Origin: JAIVGV01 sp036389335
GTDB lineage: Bacteria > Acidobacteriota > Blastocatellia > Pyrinomonadales > Pyrinomonadaceae
Direction of reading: 5' to 3'
NCBI GenBank assembly: GCA_036389335.1
Contig: DASVQC010000064.1
Span: 1-64,000 of the forward strand
Length of the DNA stretch: 64,000 nt
Shown: one piece after another, positions 55,780 through 63,946 of the stretch
Layout of the letters: every line of letters starts with the position of its first letter
How positions within the stretch are numbered: position 1 is the stretch's first letter
The notes under the pieces: generated by a model
What the model was told of the DNA's origin: nothing
Database searches by the model: none
What the model saw: the letters and a program-made list of their open reading frames with translations, nothing else
Position numbers and translations under genes: made by a program

Positions 55780-56823
55780 ATGAGCGAAACTTACGACGCG
55801 CTGCTCGTCGTCTCCTTCGGCGGGCCCGAGGGGGCGGCGGACGTGATGCCCTTCCTCGAAAACGTGCTGCGCGGCAGGAACGTCCCCCGCGAGCGGATGG
55901 AGCAGGTCGCGCACCACTACGATCTCTTCGGCGGCGTGAGCCCCATCAACGGGCAGAACCGCAAACTCATCGCCGCCCTCCGCGCCGAACTCGACACGCA
56001 CCACGTCACGCTCCCCGTCTACTGGGGCAACCGCAACTGGCACCCCTTCCTCGCCGACGAGCTGCGCCGCATGCGGGGCGACGGCATCCGCCGCGCGCTC
56101 GCCTTCGTCACCTCCGCCTACAGCTCCTACTCCGGCTGCCGACAGTACCGCGAGGACATCGAGCGCGCACGCGCGGAGGTCGGCGAAGGCGCGCCGCAGG
56201 TCGATAAGCTCCGCGCGTTTTATAACCACCCCGGCTTCGTCGGGCCGAACGCGGAGAACTTGAGGGCCGCGCTCGATCAAGTCCCCGCCGGGAGGCGCGA
56301 CGCCGCGCGCGTCGCCTTCACCGCGCACAGCATCCCCTCCGCGATGGCCGCCGGGTGCGACTACGAGCCGCAGCTACTTGAAACCTGCCGCCTCGTCGCC
56401 GAAGGCGCGGGCGTTGATCGCTGGCGACTCGTCTTCCAGAGCCGCAGCGGCTCGCCCATGCAGCCGTGGCTCGGGCCCGACATCTGCGATCACCTGCGCG
56501 CGTTGAAGAACGAGGGCGCGACCGACGTGGTCGTCGCGCCCGTCGGCTTCATCTCCGATCACATGGAAGTGCTCTACGATCTCGACACCGAGGCGCGCGC
56601 CGTCGCCGCGGAGATCGGCGTCAACATGATCCGCGCCGCGACCGTCGGCACGCACCCCGCGTTCGTCTCGATGATCCGCGAGATTATCCTCGAACGCACG
56701 GACGGCGCGCCGCGCCGCGCACTCGGCACGCACGGCGCGCGGCAAGACGCCTGCGCCGTTGATTGTTGCCTGCCCGGCGCGACGGCCCGCCCGGCGGCGC
56801 GACCTTCGGCGGACGCGCGATGA
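55780..56823 (+). CDS. hemH: Ferrochelatase
   Basis: A 347-residue protein that inserts Fe2+ into protoporphyrin IX, the last haem step of the protoporphyrin-dependent route. The N-terminus LLVVSFGGPEGAADVMPFLENVLRGRNVP is typical. The catalytic His is in AFTAHSIPSAM and the conserved Glu in GFISDHMEVLYDLDTEA. FQSRSGSPMQPWLGPDI precedes it. The length is usual for soluble ferrochelatases. hemG starts 3 nt after its stop, so they are co-transcribed. Confidence 0.93.
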   Translation: MSETYDALLVVSFGGPEGAADVMPFLENVLRGRNVPRERMEQVAHHYDLFGGVSPINGQNRKLIAALRAELDTHHVTLPVYWGNRNWHPFLADELRRMRGDGIRRALAFVTSAYSSYSGCRQYREDIERARAEVGEGAPQVDKLRAFYNHPGFVGPNAENLRAALDQVPAGRRDAARVAFTAHSIPSAMAAGCDYEPQLLETCRLVAEGAGVDRWRLVFQSRSGSPMQPWLGPDICDHLRALKNEGATDVVVAPVGFISDHMEVLYDLDTEARAVAAEIGVNMIRAATVGTHPAFVSMIREIILERTDGAPRRALGTHGARQDACAVDCCLPGATARPAARPSADAR

Positions 56824-56826
56824 CGG

Positions 56827-58284
56827 ATGAGCGAGCCGCGGCCAACTAACGCGCGCCGCGTCGTCGTCGTCGGCGGCGGCGTCAGCGGCCTCGCGGCGGC
56901 GCACCGGCTCGTCACGCGCGCGCGCTCGTCGCAGCCTTCTCAGTCTTCACAGCCGCCCCTCGAAGTCCTGCTGCTCGAAGCCTCGGCGCGGCTCGGCGGC
57001 ACGGTTCGCACGCGCGAGCGCGACGGCTTCCTGCTCGAAGGCGGCCCCGACTCGTTCATCTCCGAAAAACCCGAAGCCCTCGCGCTCGCCAGAGAGATCG
57101 GCCTCGAAAAAAATCTCGTCGGCACGAACGATGCTCACCGGCGCGCCTTCATCGTCCGCCACGGACGCCTGCGCCCCGTCCCCGAAGGGTTCCAGCTCCT
57201 CGCCCCGTCGCGCCTGCTGCCCTTCGCGACTTCGGGCATCGTCAGTTGGCGCGGCAAGGCGCGCATCGCGCTGGAGATGTTCGTCCCGCGTCGGCGCGAA
57301 GACGGCGCGGACGAGAGCCTCGCGCAGTTCGTCCGCAGACGGTTCGGGCGCGAGGCTCTGGAGCGCGTCGCGCAGCCGCTCGTCGGCGGCATCTACACCG
57401 CCGACCCCGAACAACTCAGCCTGCGCGCGACGATGCCGCGCTTCATACAGATGGAGCGCGCGTCGGGCAGCGTCACCCGCGCGGTGCTCAAGGCCCGCCG
57501 CCGCGCCGCGACCGACGAGCGCGGCACGAGCGGCGCGCGCTACAGCCTCTTCCTCGCGCTCGACCGCGGGATGCAGACGCTGACCGACCGCCTCGCCGCG
57601 CTGCTCCCGCGCGACTGTGTGCGCCTCGGCGCGAGGGTCGAATCTCTCCACCCCGACGAGGGCGCGTGGCGTCTGCGCCTCGACTCGAAAGAGACGATCA
57701 CGGCTGACGCCGTCTGCCTCGCGCTCCCCGCCTACGCCTCCGCCGCGCTCCTGCGCGACGCCGACGCCGCTCTCGCCTCCGAACTCGAAGCGATCCCCTA
57801 CGCCTCGACCGCGACCGTCAACCTCGCGTACAGGCGCGCCGACATCCCGCACCCGCTCGACGGCTTCGGCTTCGTCGTGCCCTTCGTCGAGCGGCGCGCC
57901 GCGCTGGCCTGCACCTTCAGCAGCGTCAAGTTCGAAGGGCGCGCGCCCGCCGGGCACGCCCTGCTGCGCGCCTTCGTCGGCGGCGCGCTCCAACCCGAAA
58001 TGTTCGCGCTCGACGAAGGCGCGATGGTCGACGCCGTGCGCGAAGACCTGCGCGCGCTACTCGGCGTCGCCGAGCCGCCCCTCTTCGCCCACGTCGAAAA
58101 ATGGTCGCGCTCGATGGCGCAGTATACCGTCGGGCACACGGATCGCGTCGCGCGCATCCGCCAACGCCTCGCGCGCTTCCCCTCCCTCCGGCTCGCCGGC
58201 AACGCCTACGAGGGGGCGGGGCTGCCCGACTGCATACGCGGCGGCTGGAAGGCGGCGGACGAGATAATCGCGGGTGACAGGTAA
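56827..58284 (+). CDS. hemG: Protoporphyrinogen/coproporphyrinogen oxidase, FAD-dependent
   Basis: A 485-residue HemY/HemG-type oxidase. The FAD-binding Rossmann motif is VVGGGVSGLAAAHRL, followed by LEVLLLEASARLGGTVRTRERDGFLLEGGPDSF. The C-terminal FAD contact is RLAGNAYEGAGLPDCIRGGWKAAD. It oxidises protoporphyrinogen IX (or coproporphyrinogen III) using O2. Because hemE and hemH are alongside, it belongs to haem synthesis; which of the two substrates applies cannot be told from sequence alone. The downstream spacer carries a heptamer array. Confidence 0.9.
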   Translation: MSEPRPTNARRVVVVGGGVSGLAAAHRLVTRARSSQPSQSSQPPLEVLLLEASARLGGTVRTRERDGFLLEGGPDSFISEKPEALALAREIGLEKNLVGTNDAHRRAFIVRHGRLRPVPEGFQLLAPSRLLPFATSGIVSWRGKARIALEMFVPRRREDGADESLAQFVRRRFGREALERVAQPLVGGIYTADPEQLSLRATMPRFIQMERASGSVTRAVLKARRRAATDERGTSGARYSLFLALDRGMQTLTDRLAALLPRDCVRLGARVESLHPDEGAWRLRLDSKETITADAVCLALPAYASAALLRDADAALASELEAIPYASTATVNLAYRRADIPHPLDGFGFVVPFVERRAALACTFSSVKFEGRAPAGHALLRAFVGGALQPEMFALDEGAMVDAVREDLRALLGVAEPPLFAHVEKWSRSMAQYTVGHTDRVARIRQRLARFPSLRLAGNAYEGAGLPDCIRGGWKAADEIIAGDR

Positions 58285-58446
58285 CAGGTGACGGGTGACA
58301 AGGGATGAGGGATGAGGGATGAGGGATGAGGGATGAGGGATGAGGGATGAGTGCCGCGCGAGGCGAGCCTCGTCGCTCACCTTCTACTAATTGTCACCCG
58401 TCACTCATTGCTCCCCTCTCGTCACCCGTCACCCGTCACCCGTCAC
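58274..58446. repeat. Heptamer repeat block: GTGACAG, GGGATGA x7, CCGTCAC
   Basis: Four GTGACAG-like heptamers (58274-58301) run straight into seven exact GGGATGA copies (58302-58350). After a 40-nt spacer, eight heptamers of CCGTCAC type in unbroken register (58391-58446) end exactly at the DUF58 stop codon. The first and last arrays are complementary (GTGACGG/CCGTCAC), so the whole block forms a hairpin. Confidence 0.85.
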
Positions 58447-59808
58447 TCAAAGATAGATGACGTGAGACTGACGCCAGACGTGTGCGGGGATGGTGCCGGG
58501 GGCGGCTGAGGTGAGGAGGATGAGGTAGTTGGCGTCCGTGCCCGCGGAGGCGCGCGCGATGGAGTCCCAGAAGTCGGGCGCGGAAGAGTCGCGCGCGCCT
58601 TGCCCGTGCGCCGCCCGCGCGTCGGCCTCGGGCGCGACGAGGGCGAGGCGGCGCAAGCTGGCGTAGAGGTGCTCCTGGCCCGCGCCGTAGGCCCCCTGCT
58701 CCGCGCCGAGCGTGAGGCGGACTTCGGCGCGCTCCTCGATGAAGTGGGCGACGAGCGAGGCGGCGAGCGTCACGCCGCGCTCGAAGCGGGCCGACGCTTT
58801 GCCGGCGTCGCCCTCCTCGTCGCGCGCCCGCGCGTCGAGGACGACGTGGACGCGCCTCTCGTCCTCGGAGGTGAACTCGCGCACGACGAGGCGGCGCGCG
58901 CGCGCCGTCGCCTTCCAGTCGATGTGGCGCACGTCGTCTTGCGGCAGGTACTCGCGCAGGGAGTGGAGGTCGTGCCCCGCGCCGCGCCGCGCGCTCAGGA
59001 GTCGCCCGATGTTGATCGGCAGCAGGTGCAACTCGTCGCTCGCCGGTTCGAGCTTCGGGTAGATGACGAGATCGACGTTGCGCGCGCGCAGGCGGCGGCG
59101 CAGGCGGAAGAAGCCGAAGGGGAAGCGGGTCGAAAGCTCGAAGCCGGTGACGAGGACGTGCCCGCGGCGCGGGAAGGTCTGCTCGACGCGCTGCTCGGCG
59201 CGCGAGCGGCGCGGCACGTGCATGAAGTAGGCGAGCGGCTGCTTGTCGAAGCGCGGGCGGCGCGCGAGTCGTCGCAGCAGCCGTCGGCGCGGATCGTGTT
59301 CGAGCTGGTGCCGCCACTCGACGAGGACGGAGAACGAAGGCAGGGCGCGCTTGGAGTTGCGGAGGCCGACGAGGACGGGCGCGGGCTCGCCCGCGAAGAT
59401 GTGGTCGGGGAAGCGCGCCGAGACGCTCAGGTCGCGGAGCTGCGCGCGCGCCGCCGCCCACGAGACGAAGAGCGTGGAGGCGAGGACGGAGAAGACGAGG
59501 AACAGCAGGTTGTTGCCCGTGTTGTAGGCGGCGAGCCCGACGACGAGGAAGATGCCGCAGAAGACGACGCCGCCCGAGGTCAGCCGCAGCGGCGGATCGA
59601 ACCCCTTCGACTCCCTACCGACGCGCTTGACGAGGGGCGGCACGACGAAGATCGAGATGAGCGCGATGAAGACGAGCGACAGGATCGCGCCCCAACGCGT
59701 CAGCTCCCAATCGTGCGCGCGCCGCGCGATCCACGTCAGCACGGCGGTCGCCAGCCCGCCGACGACCAGCAGCGTACCCAGGATCGTTCTCCACCACGCG
59801 CGAAGCAT
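58447..59808 (-). CDS. DUF58 (vWA-like) membrane protein
   Basis: A 453-residue protein with two to four N-terminal membrane helices (TILGTLLVVGGLATAVLTWI; LVFIALISIFVVPPLV; GGVVFCGIFLVVGLAAYNTGNNLLFLVFSVLAS). The DUF58 signature LREYLPQDDVRHIDWKATARARRLVVREF is at about 280-308, then a vWA-like start HVVLDARARDE. It works with MoxR ATPases, encoded directly upstream, in complex maturation, often of periplasmic or stress systems. No MIDAS set is fully evident. Confidence 0.88.
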   Translation of the reverse strand: MLRAWWRTILGTLLVVGGLATAVLTWIARRAHDWELTRWGAILSLVFIALISIFVVPPLVKRVGRESKGFDPPLRLTSGGVVFCGIFLVVGLAAYNTGNNLLFLVFSVLASTLFVSWAAARAQLRDLSVSARFPDHIFAGEPAPVLVGLRNSKRALPSFSVLVEWRHQLEHDPRRRLLRRLARRPRFDKQPLAYFMHVPRRSRAEQRVEQTFPRRGHVLVTGFELSTRFPFGFFRLRRRLRARNVDLVIYPKLEPASDELHLLPINIGRLLSARRGAGHDLHSLREYLPQDDVRHIDWKATARARRLVVREFTSEDERRVHVVLDARARDEEGDAGKASARFERGVTLAASLVAHFIEERAEVRLTLGAEQGAYGAGQEHLYASLRRLALVAPEADARAAHGQGARDSSAPDFWDSIARASAGTDANYLILLTSAAPGTIPAHVWRQSHVIYL

Positions 59809-59810
59809 AA

Positions 59811-59890
59811 GTCAGGGGTCAGAGGTCAGAGGTCAGAGATCAGCGAGAATCAGTTTTGACTGATCTCTAACCTCTGACCTCTGACCTCTG
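59811..59890. repeat. Heptamer array GTCAGAG with inverted arm
   Basis: GTCAGGG and three GTCAGAG heptamers plus ATCAGCG (59811-59845) face the complementary run of CCTCTGA units up to 59890. It lies in the 86-nt spacer between the MoxR and DUF58 genes, which are in one operon, so the mRNA would carry the hairpin. Confidence 0.8.
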
Positions 59891-59894
59891 CTTT

Positions 59895-60881
59895 TCAGAT
59901 CGGCACGCTGATCGTCTTCATGATCTCGCGCAGGACGGCTTCGGCCTCTTCGCTGCGCCGGAGGGAGGACGAGAAGCGCGAGTTGACGACGAGGCGGTGG
60001 GAGAAGACGGGGAGGACGAGGCGCTTGATGTCGTCGGGGACGCAGTAGCGGCGATCCTCGGTGAGCGCGAGAGCTTGGGCGGCGCGGAAGAGGGCGAGCG
60101 TGCCGCGGGGGGAGACGCCGAGGTCGAGCATCTCCGACTCGCGCGTCGCCGTCACGATCCGCATCAGGTAATCGACGAGCGAGTCGTCGACGGCGACGCC
60201 GGAGACGGCGCGCTGCAACGCGGCGACTTCCGCGCCCGTCATGACGGGGCGCAGGTCTTCGAGCGGGTCGCCGTGCTCGCGGTCGCGGACGATCACCTTC
60301 TCGACCTCCGGGGCCGGGTAGCCGATGCGTATGCGGAGCATGAAGCGGTCGAGCTGCGACTCCGGCAGCGGGTAGGTGCCGTGGTGCTCGATGGGGTTCT
60401 GCGTCGCGACGACGATGAAGGGCGCGGGCAGGCGGTACGTCGTCCCCTCGACCGTGACGTGCCCTTCGGCCATCGCCTCCAGCAGGGCGGACTGCGTCTT
60501 CGGCGTCGTGCGGTTGATCTCGTCGGCGAGGACGACGTTGGCGAAGATCGGCCCCTGCTTGAACTCGAAGGCGCGCGCCCGCTCGTCGTAAACCGAGAGC
60601 CCGATCACGTCCGACGGCAGGAGGTCTGAGGTGAACTGGATGCGCTGGAACTCGCAGTCGAGGGCGCGCGCGAGGGCCTGCGCGAGCGTCGTCTTGCCGA
60701 CGCCCGGCACGTCCTCGACGAGGAGGTGGCCGCCCGCCAGCAGCGCGACCAGAGAGAGCTGCACCGCCTCGCTCTTGCCCTTGATGACGCTCTCGATGGC
60801 GCGCTGCAACCCGCCGACGCGCTCCGCGCCCGCCGTCGTCAGTCTCTCGCCGTCGCTGTCGGTGGCCTGCAAACTTCTCAT
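59895..60881 (-). CDS. MoxR-family AAA+ ATPase
   Basis: A 328-residue ATPase from ATG 60881. Walker A is EDVPGVGKTTLA (about 56-67), Walker B is VVLADEINRTTPKTQSALLEAM, and sensor 1 is FIVVATQNPIEHHGTYPLPESQLDRFM. The C-terminal lid follows (SPRGTLALFRAAQALALTEDRRYCVPDDI). MoxR proteins act as chaperones that load cofactors or assemble complexes and are normally paired with DUF58 and vWA proteins, as here. The client is unknown. Confidence 0.92.
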   Translation of the reverse strand: MRSLQATDSDGERLTTAGAERVGGLQRAIESVIKGKSEAVQLSLVALLAGGHLLVEDVPGVGKTTLAQALARALDCEFQRIQFTSDLLPSDVIGLSVYDERARAFEFKQGPIFANVVLADEINRTTPKTQSALLEAMAEGHVTVEGTTYRLPAPFIVVATQNPIEHHGTYPLPESQLDRFMLRIRIGYPAPEVEKVIVRDREHGDPLEDLRPVMTGAEVAALQRAVSGVAVDDSLVDYLMRIVTATRESEMLDLGVSPRGTLALFRAAQALALTEDRRYCVPDDIKRLVLPVFSHRLVVNSRFSSSLRRSEEAEAVLREIMKTISVPI

Positions 60882-60943
60882 CGATTGACTCCGGAACCCG
60901 CCGCCATTCTAACCCGATTCGCCGCGCCGACGCACCTTGCCTG

Positions 60944-61011
60944 CTTTGCGCCCCCTCGCGCCCCGGCGTGGGATTGAATTTTCACGCCGGGGGCGCGAGG
61001 GGGGCGCAAAG
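60944..61011. repeat. GC-rich long inverted repeat (CTTTGCG arms)
   Basis: CTTTGCGCCCCCTCGCGCC and so on (60944-60970) pairs with 60983-61011 almost perfectly, with two extra G's in the right arm. The loop is about 12 nt, containing GAATT as in the 40964 repeat. The rest of 60882-61257 shows no gene or convincing promoter. Confidence 0.8.
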
Positions 61012-61257
61012 TTAAGGAGGGCGCGGCGAGTCGTTAGACGCGCGGGGCGGTGGCCGGTTCCCGAAATGAGGCGTGAAGCCGCGGGGCGAGGCCCGACGCC
61101 CGCCCGGTGGCTTCGCCCGCGGCGGTGTAGTAGAATTTTCGTCGCACCGGTCAGTGAAATCTTACGCCGTTAGCGTTAGACCTTTTGCAACTCCGGCCAG
61201 GCCCCGGCGTGTATTACCCGGCACGAGCGGTCGGCAGACTTTTCCGAGGTGATCGTT

Positions 61258-61743
61258 ATGAAGAAAGATTTGGGACGGCGGGGCCAGCGCGGCTTCTCGC
61301 TCATCGAGCTGATGATCGTCATCGCGATCATCGGCATCCTCGTCGGCGTCGGCATCCCGGCGTGGCAGAACAGCGTGCGCTCGGCCAATCAGGCGGCGGC
61401 CATTAAGACCCTGAACACCATCGTCACCGAGCAGCGCACCTACTTCAACACGCACAACCGCAGCTCCTACGGCACCTTCGATCAGCTCATCGCCGACGGC
61501 GCGTTCGACAAGCGCTTCACGGGCGAGGCCCCGGTCGTCGAGGGCTACGTCTACAAGATGACCGTCACGCCCAAGAGCGGCAACCAGCCGCCGATGTTCG
61601 CCGTCAACGCCGACCCGCAGAAGTCGGAGGGCTTCAACGCGACGGGCCGCCAGTTCTACTACATCGACGCCAACACCAGCACCATCCACGTCAGCGAGGA
61701 GAAGTCCGCCGGCCTCGACGACCCGCCCCTCGGCGGCTCGTGA
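61258..61743 (+). CDS. Type IV pilin-like prepilin (class IVa)
   Basis: 161 residues from ATG 61258; GAGGTGAT lies about 5 nt upstream. The prepilin leader is KKDLGRRGQRG with cleavage before FSLIELMIVIAIIGILVGVGIPAW, including the essential Glu5. The rest is an alpha1 helix and a small globular domain (QRTYFNTHNRSSYGTFDQLIADGAFDKRF). It is likely a major or minor pseudopilin of a type IV pilus or type II secretion system. No pil genes are in view, and it is monocistronic. Confidence 0.9.
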   Translation: MKKDLGRRGQRGFSLIELMIVIAIIGILVGVGIPAWQNSVRSANQAAAIKTLNTIVTEQRTYFNTHNRSSYGTFDQLIADGAFDKRFTGEAPVVEGYVYKMTVTPKSGNQPPMFAVNADPQKSEGFNATGRQFYYIDANTSTIHVSEEKSAGLDDPPLGGS

Positions 61744-61848
61744 CGCGCCGCGCGGCTTAAAAATTTCGGCGGGGGAGGGTCGCGGCGCGCGCCGCTTGAT
61801 TCTTCCCCGCCTCGCTTGTTAGGATTCCGCCACTCGTTTTTTAGTCAC

Positions 61849-61921
61849 GCCCGCTTAGCTCAGTTGGTAGAGCGCACGCCTCACACGCGTGAAGTCGAAG
61901 GTTCGAGTCCTTCAGCGGGCA
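61849..61921 (+). tRNA. tRNA-Val (anticodon CAC)
   Basis: Cloverleaf by hand: the acceptor stem GCCCGCT/AGCGGGC pairs over 7 bp. The D-arm is GCTC-AGTTGGTA-GAGC, the anticodon stem CACGC/GCGTG has loop CTCACAC (anticodon CAC), and the T-arm is GAAGG-TTCGAGT-CCTTC. The discriminator is A; CCA is not encoded. A T-rich run (ATTTTTCT) follows at once. Confidence 0.93.
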
Positions 61922-61951
61922 TTTTTCTCACACACGTCGTCCTCACGACTC

Positions 61952-62470
61952 ATGACGCTGTTCAGCCCTAAACCGATCCCGAAACTCACGCTCGTCGAGC
62001 AGAATCGATTTTGGCAACGCGTGGATGCGTCCGCCGGTCTCGATTGATGCTGGAATTGGATGGGCTTTCTCCGCCCCAACGGTTACGGCGTCTGCGGCTT
62101 CCGCGCCGCCGAGTTTAAAGCGCACAGAGTCGCCTTCTTCTTAGCTAACGGGCGAATCAGATCAGACTTGCTCGTGCTCCGTTCATGCGACAACAGGCGT
62201 TGCTGCAACCCGCGACACCTGCGTCAAGGTACGCCGAAGCAGAACTCTCAGGACTCCGTGCGGAGAGGGCGCAACACGCGCTTGGGCGGCGAGCACAACG
62301 GCAAGGCGAAGCTGACGCGGAGGCAGGTCGGAGAAATCAGGAAGATGCTGCGCGCCGCCGCCGCCGGCAAGATTAAAATTTACCAATACCAGATCGCGCG
62401 ATATTACGGCGTCAGCGAAGCGACCGTCTCTTACCTGAAGAACGGGGGTCGGTGGGATGGCATCGAATGA
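61952..62470 (+). pseudogene. HNH homing-type endonuclease interrupted by in-frame TGA
   Basis: From ATG 61952 the frame encodes RFWQRVDASAGLD, then TGA at 62045-62047, then CWNWMGFLRPNGYGVCGF, the expected next residues of phage-type HNH endonucleases (FW-x-KV ... CW-x-W-x-G ... GYG). The HNH core follows (VLRSCDNRRCCNPRHLRQGTPKQNSQD). The tail (QVGEIRKMLRAAAAGKIKIYQYQIARYYGVSEATVSYLKNG) is a helix-turn-helix for DNA binding. Translation from ATG 62060 would give a 136-residue C-terminal piece lacking the start. It lies 30 nt after tRNA-Val, a usual landing site. Confidence 0.7.
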
Positions 62471-62487
62471 TTCGTCCCCGAAGAGCG

Positions 62488-63738
62488 TTAACCCCGCTTG
62501 CGCCCGGCCATGTCGAGCCCGACGGCGGCGACGAGGATCGCGCCCTTGACGATCTGCTGCGTGTAGGGCTCGACGTTCTTCAGCGACATCCCGTTATCCA
62601 GGCTCGCCATGATGAGCGCGCCGAGCAGCGCGCCGAAGACCGTGCCGCGCCCGCCCATCAGCGAAGTCCCGCCGATGACGCACGCCGCGATGGCGTCAAG
62701 CTCCAAGAGTACGCCCGCGTCGGGCGACCCGCTCCCCACCCGCGCCGTCAGGATGATCGCGGCGACGCCCGCCAGCGCCCCCATCAGGCAGAAGACCAGC
62801 AGGATGTGTCTGCGCAGCGAGATGCCGGAGAGCCGCGCGGCGTCCGGGTTGCCGCCGATGGCGTAGAGGTAGCGACCGAAGGTGGTGTTCTGCGTGAGGA
62901 ACGCGCCCGCGAGCGCGACGGCCAGCAGGATGAAGACGGGGACGGGGATGCCGGCGAAGCGGCCGGGCGCGATCTCGTAAGAGTTCATCATCCAGACGAA
63001 CCAGAGGGCGACCGCCGAGGGGACGGCGATCCGCAGCGCCGTCGCCCCGGCGCGCGACGCCCCCAGCCCGTGTCGCCGTCGCGCGCCGTTACGGCGTATG
63101 TTCATCCACGCCAGCGCCGCCACCGCCGCGGCGGCCAGCCCCCAGCCGATGACCGGCGCGACGTAGTCCTGCCCGATCATCTTGAAGCCTTGCAGGTTGA
63201 CGGGGATCGTCTCGCCCTTGCTCAGGCCGAGGATTACGCCGCGCCACGCGAGCAGGCCCCCCAGCGTGACGATGAAGGCGGGGATGTTGAGGTAGGCGAC
63301 GAGCCCGCCCTGGAGCGCGCCGACGACGACGCCGACCGCGACGCCCGCGGCGAGCGAAGGCGCGAGCCCCCAGCCGAGCCAGCCCTGCACGATGGCCGCG
63401 ATGCCGCCCGCCAGCCCCACGAGCGAGCCGACCGAGAGATCGATCTGGCCCGCCACGATCACCATCAGCATCCCCACGGCGAGCACGCCCGTCACGGCGG
63501 TCTGCCGCATCAGGTTCGAGAAGTTGCGCGGGGAGAGGAAGATTCTGTCCGTCGCGTAGTGGAAGACGAGCCAGATGACGACGAGCGCGAAGAGCATCGT
63601 GTAGGCGCGTAGCGCGTCGGTCGGGATTCTGAGGCCGCCGACGCGCGTCTGCTTGACCACCCCCGCGTCGGCGGGCGAGGGCGAGGCGTCGGCGACGACG
63701 GGCGGTCGCTCGGCGGCGGGTTCGTTCGATGGGTTCAT
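62488..63738 (-). CDS. Sugar ABC transporter permease (XylH/RbsC family)
   Basis: About 416 residues from ATG 63738 (GGTGA upstream); GTG 63750 is an alternative. Around ten hydrophobic segments match BPD_transp_2 permeases (AVTGVLAVGMLMVIVAGQIDLSVGSLVGLAGG; GGLLAWRGVILGLSKGETIPVNLQGF; LDAIAACVIGGTSLMGGRGTVFGALLGALIMASLDNGMSL). The last segment is the family signature. It is XylH-like by length. It forms the channel for a pentose or other sugar; the ATPase and binding protein are not seen in the window. Confidence 0.9.
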   Translation of the reverse strand: MNPSNEPAAERPPVVADASPSPADAGVVKQTRVGGLRIPTDALRAYTMLFALVVIWLVFHYATDRIFLSPRNFSNLMRQTAVTGVLAVGMLMVIVAGQIDLSVGSLVGLAGGIAAIVQGWLGWGLAPSLAAGVAVGVVVGALQGGLVAYLNIPAFIVTLGGLLAWRGVILGLSKGETIPVNLQGFKMIGQDYVAPVIGWGLAAAAVAALAWMNIRRNGARRRHGLGASRAGATALRIAVPSAVALWFVWMMNSYEIAPGRFAGIPVPVFILLAVALAGAFLTQNTTFGRYLYAIGGNPDAARLSGISLRRHILLVFCLMGALAGVAAIILTARVGSGSPDAGVLLELDAIAACVIGGTSLMGGRGTVFGALLGALIMASLDNGMSLKNVEPYTQQIVKGAILVAAVGLDMAGRKRG

Positions 63739-63766
63739 ATGGTAAGTCACCGGGCAAACGTCCGTC

Positions 63767-63946
63767 TCAGACCTCGCGACCGCAGAACCTGCACACCTTG
63801 GCCGCCTCCTTGATCGTCTCGGCGCAGTGCGGGCAGGTCTTACCCGCGCCCGAATTCCGCCCCCTCACCAGCCAGACGATCAGCACGACGACGGCGGCGA
63901 AGACCGCGATGACGATCAGTTCCGCCACGCCTATCGAGTTCGGCAC
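63767..63946 (-). CDS. 59-residue membrane protein with zinc ribbon
   Basis: This short gene starts with GTG 63946 behind GGAGGGAGG. It has one hydrophobic helix (ELIVIAVFAAVVVLIVWLV, about 9-27) and then a zinc ribbon with two C-x2-C pairs (CPHC ... CRFC, with TIKEAAKVC between), ending GREV. Such proteins of the zinc-ribbon/DUF-type class act as small membrane-anchored adaptors; no function is proven. It lies 28 nt upstream of the sugar permease start. Confidence 0.7.
   Translation of the reverse strand: MPNSIGVAELIVIAVFAAVVVLIVWLVRGRNSGAGKTCPHCAETIKEAAKVCRFCGREV

Noticed and set aside
58302..58350. Seven GGGATGA copies considered as a CRISPR array
   Set aside because: Repeats are only 7 nt and directly contiguous without spacers, and no cas gene is present.
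62045..62047. In-frame TGA considered as selenocysteine
   Set aside because: HNH nucleases are not selenoproteins and no SECIS-like hairpin directly downstream is evident; a nonsense mutation is simpler.
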